A stretch of DNA of 64,000 nucleotides from Bacteroides sp. (GCA_014802435.1 JAAVCG010000006.1:121195-185194); one strand, 5' to 3'; positions 41,055 through 49,484 are shown, counted from the stretch's first letter. The notes: a model not told the origin generated them from the sequence alone. Made by a program: numbers and translations.

Positions 41055-43964
41055 TTTCTGTCGAGTCGGCAGAATGCCGCGGATATCGCGGAAGAGATTG
41101 ACATAGGCGTCGACTTCGGCGCTGAGCTCCGGAGAGTCAAGGATTGCAACATGGTCCACCTGGCCAACATAGAATCTCGCGAGGGTTTGAATGCCCCGAG
41201 GCGAGAGTTGGTCAGTATAGTACCATATGTTGGAGTCCTTGGCGTCTTTTTTGATTTTATCCTTGGTGCGGGGGAATTGTTCGACGAGGGCATTTTTGGC
41301 GTGCATGTCCAGGCGGAGGCTGACCTCCGTGCGCGAGTCGCCGAAGTGGAGCAATGAGTCGAGTTCGGTTTTATGGAAAAGATGTTCAAGAGTGCAGGGC
41401 TCATCGGTTACTTCAACATACTGTATGCGAGGCACTTTGAACACTCTGCGCTCGCGGCTGTCGCAGTCAATGCACCAGACCAGATCGTCGGCCTCCATGA
41501 CGTCGTAGACCTCCACTTTGCGGTCATTGATGGTTCCGGAATGAGATGAGGAATAGCCATGAAGGATGGCCCGACGGCGCGAAAAGCGGGCCTGCTTGAG
41601 CTGGTCAATGGCGCCGGCGGTATCGCGGTCCTTGCGGAATTTCTGCAGGGCCACCTGGGAGCGCACCGCACCGGTCATTTCCCTGGTCTCGCGGTCAGCG
41701 CGCACATAGGCCTTGCCGTCAAGCTCAATCACTCCGAAGGGGAACGGGTCGACGCGAATCATTGCCACACGGTCATTAAACGCCGGCTCGATATGAATAT
41801 AGGTCATGACGTCCTTGCCGAAGCGCTGAACGCATTTGTCAAAAATATTCAGGCGCACGTAAGTGTCGAAATTGGTGCAGTGGAGATACTTGAAGTCATC
41901 TTCCAGGCCGCTGACATAGCCCTGGTCATTGACGCCGACATAGACCGTGCCGCCAATCTGAGAGTTGAGGAAGCCGCAGATTGCGCGGAGCACGTTAGTT
42001 GTTTGCTGCGGCTGATTGGGATAGGCGTTTTTTTCAGGCGGATAGACCATAGAGGTTTTGAACTCAACGGTTTGAGACTCTATGCCAAGGTATTGGGCAC
42101 CATAGGTGTCGATTTCAACGTCTTCTTCCGTCTCGAGCGAGAGGTTTTTAACGATTTCGCGCTTGAGAGTGTTGAGAGTGGCCGGCGTCAGGGTCTCGCG
42201 GATGGAGTTTGCGGCCTGAACCAGTCGGGCCAGCTTGGAGAGGTTAGGGTTTGACTCGGCATAGCCGGCAATAGCCTGCTGGAGCTTTTCGGAGTATTCG
42301 CCGCGGCCATATTCCTTGAGGATGTCAATTACTTCCAGACGGGTCTTGACGGCATCGGTCTCCGCAAATTCCTCATAGTTTTTCAGGACAATGTCATGGA
42401 TATTATCGTTGGCGGCAAAGCTGACCAGCGCGCGCAGATATGAGGCCGAAAAGCGGAGGAAGTTGACGCTCGTCTCGTCGCCAATCAGGCGGGCAATCGC
42501 CATGGCGTTTGAAAGACAATAGAAGCGCGAAAGGGGCTTGGGGAGCGTGCGCTGATGGGTGTAAATCACTCGGAGCGCCAGGGGCAGCAGCCCCTCGTCA
42601 ATCTTCAGAGAACCCTCGGTTTCAGTCTGTTTGGTTGCAATCTCCGGGGTGCTTTCAACGAACAGGTCAATCGCCTCCTTGCGGAATTGCTGGTCATTAA
42701 ACGCTTCGCCGAACTCGTCAAAAAATTCCTCCTCGGTTATCTGCTCAATCGGCTCGGCATTGATTTTGCCGTAATTCTTGGCATATTCATAATTGATAAT
42801 CCTCAGGCGGGCAAGGTCATTAATCTCATAGTCCGGATTGGGGTAAGTGCTGAGTCCCACACCGTTTTCGGCCAGCCAGATGTTATATTTTATCGGACCG
42901 TGGGCCGTCACTTTCAGCTTGGCATAGATTTCCGAGCCGACGGGAAACTGGTCTCTCGTCGCCTCTACCAGACATTCCTTTAATTCATCCTCAAAGGAAA
43001 TCAGCCCGTGTTCCGGGTCAACAACCTTGGCCTTGATTCGGTCGCCCGGATAGAAGAGCTTCCAGAGGCTATCCGTCGTCAGGCCGCAGATGGTCTGATA
43101 GCGGAACACAGCCTTGGCTCTGAGCGGTTTAAAGGCCGGGTCAACGGATTCAACCCAGATGCCGTTCTCGCTCAGTGATGAAATCTCAAACACTGCCACA
43201 TCATCCTTGGCATAACTCGGCTGAACCTTCTTGGGCTGGGCAAACGGAATGTTTTGCGCCTCCAGAAAGGCCTCCGTGAAAGCTGAAATCTGAGGAATCG
43301 ACGTTGGGTTATCAAGCTGGTCAATCTTGGGAGTGGACATTCGGCAGCCTATTACCAGCTCCATGTTAGGCACCAATGACTGCAAGGTCTCCTTGTTTTT
43401 CCAAGCCCCCGGAGCGGTCAATGTAAAGCCCTTCTCCGTTTGCCAAAGGCGCCCTTTATTATCATAAGAAGCGGCTACGGTTGCCGGCTCGGCAAACTTT
43501 ACTCCCCCCTCGCTGCAGAGCTTATGGGCAAAAATCTCGCGCTGAAAAGTGGAAATGTCGTTATAAGTAAACCCTAAGCCTTCAATCTTGCGGTGAGTCA
43601 GGCACTTGGCCATTACGTTCATCAATCCTTCACCATGCTTGGGCGAGAGATCCCTCAATTCATGAATTAACGCCATCATGACCTTGATTCGGTCCGGCGC
43701 CTCAGGGAATGTCAACAAGTAAGTGGCCAACAGCCTGACGTTAAATTCCAGTTTCTTGATGTCTTCATCGTCGGCAAACAGAGGACGGGACGAGATTTCC
43801 CCGACAAGTCCCTCAGTGCGCTCGCTGACAAGGCGTTGGGTAATGGTCAAGAACGAGTCCTTCTTACCCATGCTGTTATGCAGATACCGCACTAAAGCGT
43901 CAAAGTTATCGTCGACATACTCTTTCTTTAAATCAAGCCAAATAGGGGTCTGGTCTTCACTCAT
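41049..43964 (-). CDS. Large AlbA_2 (Schlafen-like) and WYL-like domain protein
   Basis: 971 residues, no signal. A long N-terminal part (1-620) has no firm family; residues about 225-350 contain small beta-domain patterns that may be OB/S1-like. Residues about 626-775 are a Schlafen AlbA_2 domain (VEFKTSMVYPP, NSQIGGTVYVGVNDQGYVSG). Residues about 780-965 resemble a WYL regulator module (AILHGYSSSHSG, VYDVMEADDLVWCID). AlbA_2 binds nucleic acid or nucleotides; WYL domains sense ligands in regulators and defence systems. The role is unknown. Overlaps rpe by six bases at the 3' end. Confidence 0.65.
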   Translation of the reverse strand: MSEDQTPIWLDLKKEYVDDNFDALVRYLHNSMGKKDSFLTITQRLVSERTEGLVGEISSRPLFADDEDIKKLEFNVRLLATYLLTFPEAPDRIKVMMALIHELRDLSPKHGEGLMNVMAKCLTHRKIEGLGFTYNDISTFQREIFAHKLCSEGGVKFAEPATVAASYDNKGRLWQTEKGFTLTAPGAWKNKETLQSLVPNMELVIGCRMSTPKIDQLDNPTSIPQISAFTEAFLEAQNIPFAQPKKVQPSYAKDDVAVFEISSLSENGIWVESVDPAFKPLRAKAVFRYQTICGLTTDSLWKLFYPGDRIKAKVVDPEHGLISFEDELKECLVEATRDQFPVGSEIYAKLKVTAHGPIKYNIWLAENGVGLSTYPNPDYEINDLARLRIINYEYAKNYGKINAEPIEQITEEEFFDEFGEAFNDQQFRKEAIDLFVESTPEIATKQTETEGSLKIDEGLLPLALRVIYTHQRTLPKPLSRFYCLSNAMAIARLIGDETSVNFLRFSASYLRALVSFAANDNIHDIVLKNYEEFAETDAVKTRLEVIDILKEYGRGEYSEKLQQAIAGYAESNPNLSKLARLVQAANSIRETLTPATLNTLKREIVKNLSLETEEDVEIDTYGAQYLGIESQTVEFKTSMVYPPEKNAYPNQPQQTTNVLRAICGFLNSQIGGTVYVGVNDQGYVSGLEDDFKYLHCTNFDTYVRLNIFDKCVQRFGKDVMTYIHIEPAFNDRVAMIRVDPFPFGVIELDGKAYVRADRETREMTGAVRSQVALQKFRKDRDTAGAIDQLKQARFSRRRAILHGYSSSHSGTINDRKVEVYDVMEADDLVWCIDCDSRERRVFKVPRIQYVEVTDEPCTLEHLFHKTELDSLLHFGDSRTEVSLRLDMHAKNALVEQFPRTKDKIKKDAKDSNIWYYTDQLSPRGIQTLARFYVGQVDHVAILDSPELSAEVDAYVNLFRDIRGILPTRQKS

Positions 43965-44658
43965 AAATAAAAATAATAATATAAATTAAAAAAATTACAC
44001 TAATAAGATACCACAAAGTTAAGCATTTTCCTCCGGAAATCCAATCCCCACCCCCAAAAAACAAACTGCGCTCACTCATTAAACCATTCCCTGCCAACAA
44101 AAGCAAAGAGACCGCCTAAACTTGTTAGCCAGTCCCTTGACCATAGATGAACAGTTATTCTGTTATTGTCTTAAAGTTGGATAGTTTCGTATCTTTCTAC
44201 ATATTCTCGGTTCGCCATACATTCTTCAGGATTAATGCAATCAAACACACATATTCTTACTGTATTGAGGATTTTCTCCTTTATTATGCAGATTGATCAT
44301 AGAATAAGTATTATGCAGGTTGATCATAGAATAAGTTTTTACTGTATTAGTATAACCAATGTCAATTTGGACATTGGGATTTGAATCAGTCGATGGTTAC
44401 ACCATATTGTCGTAAGAAATCATTGTTTACTCTAAAATCTTTCTTCCTGATTCCTCTTAATTTAGAGAAGTCGTACTTTTACAATAAGTTGATACAATCG
44501 GTAATTTTCGACTTTAGTATGTTAGAGAAAAGAGTCTTGTATATCCTGTATTAGTGAGTTTTGTCTTTAATATATCATTCTGTTAAATCACACAAACTCA
44601 ATGATAACACAAGTTCCGAGGAATCCTGGCTGAGATTGTGAGCGAAACATCTCCTAAA
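43965..44658. other. AT-rich gene-free gap with a 27-bp tandem duplication
   Basis: No convincing gene in either strand. A 26-base unit, TTATGCAG then TTGATCATAGAATAAG, occurs twice at 44284-44309 and 44311-44336 with one base change; each copy holds the palindrome TGATCA. The remainder is low-complexity AT-rich sequence with scattered stops. Confidence 0.6.
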
Positions 44659-45075
44659 TTACTTTAGATCTTTCTGTGTTAAGGTTACTGAATATAATAA
44701 GTACCCGCCATTTTCAGTATAATAATTATATCGCATGGAAATCCCAGATTTCAAAAGGTCCATTTCTGCTGAAGAAGGTTGGGATTTTATTAGATGGATT
44801 ATTGCTTGCTTTGCCTCCATAATCGCCTCTTCAGAGGGGGAGTTTATCGGGTGTGTATAGTGATAATCATATACTAAAGTATAGGTCTTGGTATCGAAAC
44901 TGACACGATCCAAAATGAGTCCGTTACCCATATTTACCGGTACCTGATATTGTGCGCTTTCAACGACCTCCTTGGCTTTTTTTATGGCATCTGTTGAAGG
45001 AGTGGATGAAGTACATGAAAATGTACAGAGAAGGAGTAATGAACCAAAAGTTCGAAGTAAAAATTTAAATAACAT
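44659..45075 (-). CDS. Small lipoprotein of unknown function
   Basis: 138 residues from the ATG at 45073-45075, chosen because a lipoprotein signal follows (TFGSLLLLCTFSC, Cys near residue 20); a start at 45183 would add 36 residues before it. The mature protein is mixed helix and strand with two similar beta-hairpins (YTLVYDYHYTHPI and ISMRYNYYTENGG). I do not recognise the family. It is flanked by long gaps and is AT-rich. Confidence 0.5.
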   Translation of the reverse strand: MLFKFLLRTFGSLLLLCTFSCTSSTPSTDAIKKAKEVVESAQYQVPVNMGNGLILDRVSFDTKTYTLVYDYHYTHPINSPSEEAIMEAKQAIIHLIKSQPSSAEMDLLKSGISMRYNYYTENGGYLLYSVTLTQKDLK

Positions 45076-45240
45076 AATTAATTGTTTTTTTGCCTCCTGA
45101 TTCCCTAATTCGGCGATTATGATTGGGTACAAGAAAAGAGGGGAATTCATCGTACCTCTATCATAGCAAGACAGGCTCGCCAAAGCCTACAGACTGAATG
45201 ATATATGAGGGTAGAATAAACTGCCCCTCTGGTTTTGTCT

Positions 45241-45405
45241 ATGCTAAAGTACGGCTATCAGAGCCGCAAAATAGATGTGACAAAAACAGAAAGAGCGTCT
45301 AATCTCACTCTATCTCAGTCTGTTATTGAATTGGCGATTCGTCTTGCTGAGAAAGAAAGCTCGACACTTTTCTTTTCCAAATGGTATTTCTCTTCCATTG
45401 GATAG
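45241..45405 (+). CDS. Possible short ribbon-helix-helix-like protein or remnant
   Basis: 54 codons from ATG to TAG. The central part, ASNLTLSQSVIELAIRLAEKE, has the strand-helix pattern of ribbon-helix-helix DNA-binding proteins of plasmid and toxin-antitoxin type, but the expected second helix is replaced by STLFFSKWYFSSIG, so it may be a truncated remnant. No ribosome-binding site or promoter is clear. Confidence 0.35.
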   Translation: MLKYGYQSRKIDVTKTERASNLTLSQSVIELAIRLAEKESSTLFFSKWYFSSIG

Positions 45406-45523
45406 CGCAAAGTTACGAAAAATTTTTGAGATAGACGCTCTTTTATGCAATTTATTCTACAAATTTAAGAATAATGAATGATTGAAAGCCTTGTTTGCAG
45501 AGCCTGTGTGTGTAAAAAAAAGT

Positions 45524-45550
45524 GGAGGGGCTTATCCTACAAACCCCTCC
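45524..45550 (-). terminator. Terminator after the 41-residue gene
   Basis: On the minus strand GGAGGGG (45550-45544) pairs with CCCCTCC (45530-45524), followed by ACTTTTTTT. It lies 20 bases past the stop codon at 45570. Confidence 0.85.
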
Positions 45551-45569
45551 GAGATATTGCTAAAGAGCG

Positions 45570-45695
45570 TTATGCCTTAACCCAGAAGCAGAATGCTTTA
45601 GCAGTCTTAGGGTAGACACGTTTACCATTGCGATATACGTACTTTGCAAAAACACGCTTACACAATACTCCATTGATAATTTTGAGGTCCTGCAC
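45570..45695 (-). CDS. 41-residue basic protein with attenuator-like leader
   Basis: 41 residues from a GTG at 45693-45695 (VQDLKIINGVLCKRVFAKY...). The start is set by a strong Shine-Dalgarno, AAAGGAGGTG, seven bases upstream, rare in this phylum. The protein is basic and aromatic, ending YPKTAKAFCFWVKA, with no known domain; similar small proteins are, to my memory, common in Bacteroidales. A TAACTTTG box lies at 45861-45854, and the leader between contains a terminator (45753-45781), a second hairpin just before the ribosome-binding site and an anti-Shine-Dalgarno. Function unknown. Confidence 0.6.
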   Translation of the reverse strand: MQDLKIINGVLCKRVFAKYVYRNGKRVYPKTAKAFCFWVKA

Positions 45696-45700
45696 TATAA

Positions 45701-45861
45701 ACACCTCCTTTCTTCGGCAGGCTGCCGAGGGGTTCTTGCTTCCTACGGCAAGAAAAATGCCCGGTGGTAGGAGCACCGGGCAAGCTCTTTAAAGAGGTTT
45801 GTGGAGATTGTTGTTGGAGGTGTAATCCGTGCAAAATCTCAAAATTATCGTTGCAAAGTTA
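45701..45861 (-). promoter_or_regulatory. Structured leader of the 41-residue gene
   Basis: On the minus strand: TAACTTTG (45861-45854), then ACACCTCC (45823-45816), exactly complementary to GGAGGTGT covering the ribosome-binding site (45708-45701). Between them are a GCCCGGTG/CACCGGGC terminator with T5 (45781-45753) and a CGGCAG/TGCCG hairpin. No -33 matched the -7 box. Confidence 0.55.
45753..45781 (-). terminator. Leader terminator (possible attenuator)
   Basis: GCCCGGTG (45781-45774) and CACCGGGC (45766-45759) on the minus strand, followed by ATTTTTCTT. It lies about 60 bases upstream of the GTG start it would silence. Confidence 0.7.
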
Positions 45862-45934
45862 ATTCATTTAGTGCAAAAATGCAACTATTGATGCAATTAT
45901 TAACTTTTTTAACACTATAATGTAACATTTGCAA

Positions 45935-45964
45935 AAAGGAGCTGAACTTGCGTTCAACTCCTTT
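45935..45964 (-). terminator. Terminator of tRNA-Ser
   Basis: AAAGGAG then TGAAC (45935-45947) pairs with GTTCA then CTCCTTT (45952-45964) around TTGC, with one mismatch; on the minus strand it ends in CCTTTTTG. It lies seven bases past the tRNA. Confidence 0.8.
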
Positions 45965-45970
45965 ATGGGG

Positions 45971-46059
45971 CGGAGAGGACGAGATTCGAACTCGTGGAAA
46001 GGATTGCTCCCTTCGTCGGTTTAGCAAACCGGTGGTTTCAGCCACTCACCCACCTCTCC
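45971..46059 (-). tRNA. tRNA-Ser (GCT)
   Basis: 89 bases. Acceptor GGAGAGG pairs with CCTCTCC; the anticodon stem-loop CGGTTTGCTAAACCG carries GCT; a long variable arm marks a class II tRNA; the T arm has GTTCGAATC. CCA is not encoded. Reads AGC/AGU codons. Confidence 0.95.
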
Positions 46060-46124
46060 AGTGCTGTTTGCGGGTGCAAAGTTACATTAAATTTTTGGTA
46101 ATTCCAAATTTTTTCAAACTTTTT

Positions 46125-46547
46125 TTAAAGATGGAGGATGTTTCGGAGTATAAACCAGGTCAGATAGAAGGTCAAATAGGTGTAAGCTCCATAGCGTCCG
46201 CACATGAAGCCGTAGAGTTTAGGCAACTTTTTGCGGAATAATATGGCGATAATAAGCAGGGAGAAGAACGGGATTCCGAAGAGGAGGAAGTAGTTAAAGT
46301 GAATGGCGTGGGCAAATTCGCCATTGAGTAGGGCATGGAATGCGCGTTGGCTTCCACATGATGGACAATAGTATCCGGTCAGGAGCCAGACGGGGCATTT
46401 CGGGAAGAATTTGCCGTTGGTAATGGGGTCGAAACTCAGGTAAACGGAAAAAGTAATTATCACTATTATCGCAAGGATAATAGTGATAACAATTTTATGA
46501 TTATGTTCTTTCGTCAAATTCAAATCAGAAATTTGAAGCGAGAGCAC
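46125..46547 (-). CDS. DUF2752 membrane protein
   Basis: 140 residues with three predicted membrane segments. CPVWLLTGYYCPSCGSQRAFHALLNG holds the invariant C-P-x-C-G-xx-R/T core of DUF2752 near residues 55-70. Function is unknown. Its start overlaps the CD225 gene by 23 bases; the two families are often neighbours in Bacteroidetes. Confidence 0.8.
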   Translation of the reverse strand: MLSLQISDLNLTKEHNHKIVITIILAIIVIITFSVYLSFDPITNGKFFPKCPVWLLTGYYCPSCGSQRAFHALLNGEFAHAIHFNYFLLFGIPFFSLLIIAILFRKKLPKLYGFMCGRYGAYTYLTFYLTWFILRNILHL

Positions 46548-46899
46548 CCAAGATGATCAGAATGAAGTAAATGATGCTGATACCAAGTCCGGTACAAGCG
46601 GCAGCGATAGACCAGTTTTTGGATGATTTTGCGGCCTGACGAGCCGCGTCGTAGTTGCCTGACATCCAGAGACTATTAACGTTTGAGGCTTTGACGATTG
46701 CGACGATACCGAAGGGGAGGCAGCAGAAGAGTGTGGTCAGGATGGCCCAAACCATGCCGTTATCCGGCGGGAGTTGCTGTTGAGGATAACCTTGGTTGTA
46801 GGGTTGCTGATTATAGGGCGGCTGTTGATTGTAGCCTTGGTTGTAAGGCGGTTGATTGAACTGGGGATTGCCTTGCTGATTGTAGTTCTCAGGTACCAT
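46525..46899 (-). CDS. CD225/dispanin family membrane protein
   Basis: 124 residues. The N-terminal 46 residues are a low-complexity Gln/Asn/Tyr/Pro region with repeated PYNQ units. Two membrane segments follow with the CD225 loop between (FGIVAIVKASNVNSLWMSGNYDAARQAAKSSK, abbreviated as VAIVKAS...AAKSSK). Eukaryotic relatives are IFITM proteins; the bacterial role is unknown. Confidence 0.85.
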   Translation of the reverse strand: MVPENYNQQGNPQFNQPPYNQGYNQQPPYNQQPYNQGYPQQQLPPDNGMVWAILTTLFCCLPFGIVAIVKASNVNSLWMSGNYDAARQAAKSSKNWSIAAACTGLGISIIYFILIILGALASNF

Positions 46900-46991
46900 G
46901 ATTTTGTTGACGTATGAAAAATGTGAGTGATATCTTAAGGGTGTGCAAATATAAGAATAAATTCTGTGATCTCAAACTATTTTGCAACATG

Positions 46992-47504
46992 TCAGGAGAA
47001 TTCTTGGTGGAGGGAGTGGAAGCGGGCGAGGTTTTCGGGGCCGAATCGGGCCATGGATGCTTCGACGGAGGCGAGGGTTTTGCGCTGCATGGAGCCGGAT
47101 TTGGAGTAGAATTTATCGGCATAGCAGATGAGGCGTTCGAGTTCGGTCTCGGGGACCATCTCGCCGAGTCCGGTTCCGGTGTGTCGTTCGGCTACACGGG
47201 CGGCCCATTCCGGGGCTCCTTCGCGGCGGAGGAGGGCGGCGCCTAAGGGTCCGTGGGAGATGTAGGGTTGGGAGCCGTGGCAGTGGATTGCGGGGGCGTC
47301 GCAGAGGAAGATGCCGATGTCATGGAGCATGGCGGCGGCTTCAATTTGAGCGGGGTCGAGGGAGAGACCGTTGCGGGCGGCTATTTCCAGCGCCAGGTCG
47401 GCGACGGAGCGGGCATGGCGCATATAGATATCCCGAAGGGGAGAGCCTTCGGGATAGTATTTGTCGATAATCTGTTGGGGGTCAAAGGATGGTGTTCCAG
47501 CCAT
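46992..47504 (-). CDS. HD-domain phosphohydrolase
   Basis: 170 residues from the ATG at 47502-47504; upstream in-frame sequence is only the other frame of ilvE. HD motif: H29 in MRHARSV, HDIG (61-64), then ISHGPLGA and a CYADKFY Asp, completing H-HD-H-D. Family members hydrolyse phosphate esters or nucleotides, or are stress-linked. The gene overlaps the 3' end of ilvE by 23 bases and is probably translated by coupling. Confidence 0.8.
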   Translation of the reverse strand: MAGTPSFDPQQIIDKYYPEGSPLRDIYMRHARSVADLALEIAARNGLSLDPAQIEAAAMLHDIGIFLCDAPAIHCHGSQPYISHGPLGAALLRREGAPEWAARVAERHTGTGLGEMVPETELERLICYADKFYSKSGSMQRKTLASVEASMARFGPENLARFHSLHQEFS

Positions 47505-48504
47505 GGGGGTCGGGGGCTTCGCCGAGCTGAATTGCGCGCAGGCGGTTATAGAGTTCGGTGGTGATAGGGCCGGGTTGACCGTCGGGGGCGATGATATATT
47601 TTTTGCCGGTGTCGAGGTCGTCAATCTCAGAGATGGGCGAGGCGACGGCGGCAGTTCCGCAGGCGGCGGCTTCAGAGACTGTTTCGAGCTCTTCGATTGG
47701 GATGTGGCGTTCTTCAACTTCCAGGCCCATATCGCGGGCAATCTGCATGAAGGTCTTGTTAGTGATTGAGGGGAGGATTGACTCGGATGCGGGGGTGATG
47801 TATTTTCCGTCCTTGATGGCGAAGAAGTTGGCGGGGCCACATTCGTCGAGGTATTTTTTCTCTTTGGGGTCAAGGAAGAGTACGGCGCTATATCCGAGGG
47901 CGTGGGCTTCGGCTCCGGCCTTGATTGATGCGGCATAGTTACCGCCTACTTTGAAACGTCCGGTTCCCTTGGGAGCTACGCGGTCATATTTTCGGGTGAT
48001 GCAAATCTTTGTGGGGCGGAATCCTTCCTTGAAGTAGGGGCCGACGGGGGTTACGAACACCAGGAAGAGATAATCAGCCGAGGCTTTGACGCCAACTTGG
48101 GCCGAGGTGCCGATTTCAAGGGGGCGGATATAGAGTGATGCTCCGGTGCCATAGGGGGGAATGAAGCGTTCATTGGCAAGGACGGCGCGCTTACACATTT
48201 CGCAGAACAGTTCGACGGGGATGGGCTCCATGAGCAGTCCCTTGGCCGATTCAATGATGCGGCGGGCGTTTTCTTCGAGGCGGAAAATGCGGATTTTGCC
48301 GTCTTTGCCGCGGAATGCCTTGAGTCCTTCAAATGCTTCCTGACCATAATGGAGCGAGGTGGCCGCCATATGGAGGTTGATAAATTCTGAGTCAGTTTCC
48401 TCAATAGGGCCCCACTGTCCGTTGCTGAATCGGCAGCGTACGTTGATGTCCGTCTTGAGATAGCCAAAGGGGAGGCTTGACCAGTCAATTTGGGTTTCGT
48501 TCAT
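47482..48504 (-). CDS. ilvE: Branched-chain amino acid aminotransferase
   Basis: 340 residues, fold type IV PLP enzyme. The lysine for PLP lies in GRFKVGGNYAASI (near 180), with EAFEGLKAFRGKDG, PPYGTGASLYIRP and AACGTAAVASPI. It transfers amino groups to and from Leu, Ile and Val. A TAACTTTG box on the minus strand (48569-48562) lies about 58 bases before the ATG. Confidence 0.95.
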   Translation of the reverse strand: MNETQIDWSSLPFGYLKTDINVRCRFSNGQWGPIEETDSEFINLHMAATSLHYGQEAFEGLKAFRGKDGKIRIFRLEENARRIIESAKGLLMEPIPVELFCEMCKRAVLANERFIPPYGTGASLYIRPLEIGTSAQVGVKASADYLFLVFVTPVGPYFKEGFRPTKICITRKYDRVAPKGTGRFKVGGNYAASIKAGAEAHALGYSAVLFLDPKEKKYLDECGPANFFAIKDGKYITPASESILPSITNKTFMQIARDMGLEVEERHIPIEELETVSEAAACGTAAVASPISEIDDLDTGKKYIIAPDGQPGPITTELYNRLRAIQLGEAPDPHGWNTIL

Positions 48505-48633
48505 ATTTCTATTGAAAAGTTTTTACCTTAGCGGCTAACTGAATAGCACTTATTACGGGTGCAAAGTTACGCACTTTTTTTGACTTTTTTGCGAAATTAG
48601 GGATAATTTATGCTAAATTCAGTCATTTTTTCG

Positions 48634-48641
48634 TAACTTTG
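48634..48641 (+). promoter_or_regulatory. -7 box touching the M23-like start codon
   Basis: TAACTTTG at 48634-48641, then five bases and the ATG at 48647. The mRNA should be leaderless. No clear -33 match. Confidence 0.55.
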
Positions 48642-48646
48642 TCGCT

Positions 48647-49438
48647 ATGAAACGTAAGCAGGGCTATAAACCGACCAAGAGATACCGTCTGACCTTCATC
48701 AGCGAGAACACGCTTAATACGCTATGGACCCTTCGGCTGAGCCGCCTGAGGGCATGGAGTCTCGGGGCCCTGTGTGTGGCCGCCATCGGGGCTCTGATTG
48801 CGTTGCTCTTCGGGTTGACCCCCTTAGGCTCGATTCTTCCGGGTTATATGAAGCCCTCCGAGCGGCGCAGCCAGATTGAAAATGCCCTGCGCCTTGACTC
48901 CCTGGCGGAGAGGCAGCAGGTGATGAACCAATGGATTGATAATCTGGAGGCTATTTTGACCGACAGTATAGCTCCGGCGGCGATTCCCGAGGCGATAGAA
49001 TCCGTCGGTGATACTCTTTTGGCGGCGTCGGAGGCCGAGCGGCGATTTGTCAACGACTGGACCGAGCGCGAGCGCTTTAATCTGACGCAGACTGCTCCGG
49101 CCGCCGCCTCCGGCATCAACTTCCGCTTGCCACTTGCCACGGAGCTGCGCCGCGACACCATTGCCGGACCCGCTCTGCAGATAGAGTCTACCCGAAATGC
49201 CACGGTGATGGCCATCCAGGGGGGCACGGTCATTGACTCTCACGTTGACCTCTCATCAGGGCGCCACGTAGTCCTGATTCAACACCCGATGGAGTTTGTC
49301 AGCCGCTATGAGGGCCTGGGCCGCAGCTTTGTCACCACCGGCCAACCCGTCCAGCCCGGCGCCGCCATCGGCCTCCTTGCCGACGAAGCCCTGCTGCGCC
49401 TCACCCTTTTCCGCGCCGGCCCCCCCCTGATTCCCTGA
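48647..49438 (+). CDS. Degenerate M23 (LytM-like) membrane-anchored protein
   Basis: 263 residues. A cytosolic basic N-terminus, one membrane segment (about 40-60), a helical stretch (80-150), then an M23-like beta-domain (160-263): VMAIQGGTVIDSHVD, GRHVVLIQHP, PVQPGAAIGLL. The zinc ligands of active M23 peptidases are missing: there is no HxxxD, YxHL is replaced by SRYEGL, and HLHFE by LRLTLF. It is therefore probably a regulator or scaffold for murein hydrolases in the periplasm, like EnvC. Confidence 0.7.
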   Translation: MKRKQGYKPTKRYRLTFISENTLNTLWTLRLSRLRAWSLGALCVAAIGALIALLFGLTPLGSILPGYMKPSERRSQIENALRLDSLAERQQVMNQWIDNLEAILTDSIAPAAIPEAIESVGDTLLAASEAERRFVNDWTERERFNLTQTAPAAASGINFRLPLATELRRDTIAGPALQIESTRNATVMAIQGGTVIDSHVDLSSGRHVVLIQHPMEFVSRYEGLGRSFVTTGQPVQPGAAIGLLADEALLRLTLFRAGPPLIP

Positions 49439-49442
49439 AAAA

Positions 49443-49484
49443 AAGCGGGGACGCGCACTCATGAAAAAAGGCGCGTCCCCGCTT
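49443..49484 (+). terminator. Strong terminator after the M23-like gene
   Basis: AAGCGGGGACGCGC (49443-49456) pairs perfectly with GCGCGTCCCCGCTT (49471-49484). It can also serve the dockerin gene, which ends at 49505 on the other strand. Confidence 0.85.

Noticed and set aside
43965-44658. Hidden pseudogene in the AT-rich gap
   Set aside because: Frames are short and broken and none resembles a known family, so a gene remnant cannot be supported.
45753-45861. Known riboswitch or T-box in the leader of the 41-residue gene
   Set aside because: No recognisable T-box sequence or known aptamer core was seen; only pairing elements can be claimed.
47505-47936. Long N-terminal extension of the HD protein
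   Set aside because: It is only the alternate frame of ilvE, Pro/Ser-rich; the HD family starts at the ATG at 47504.
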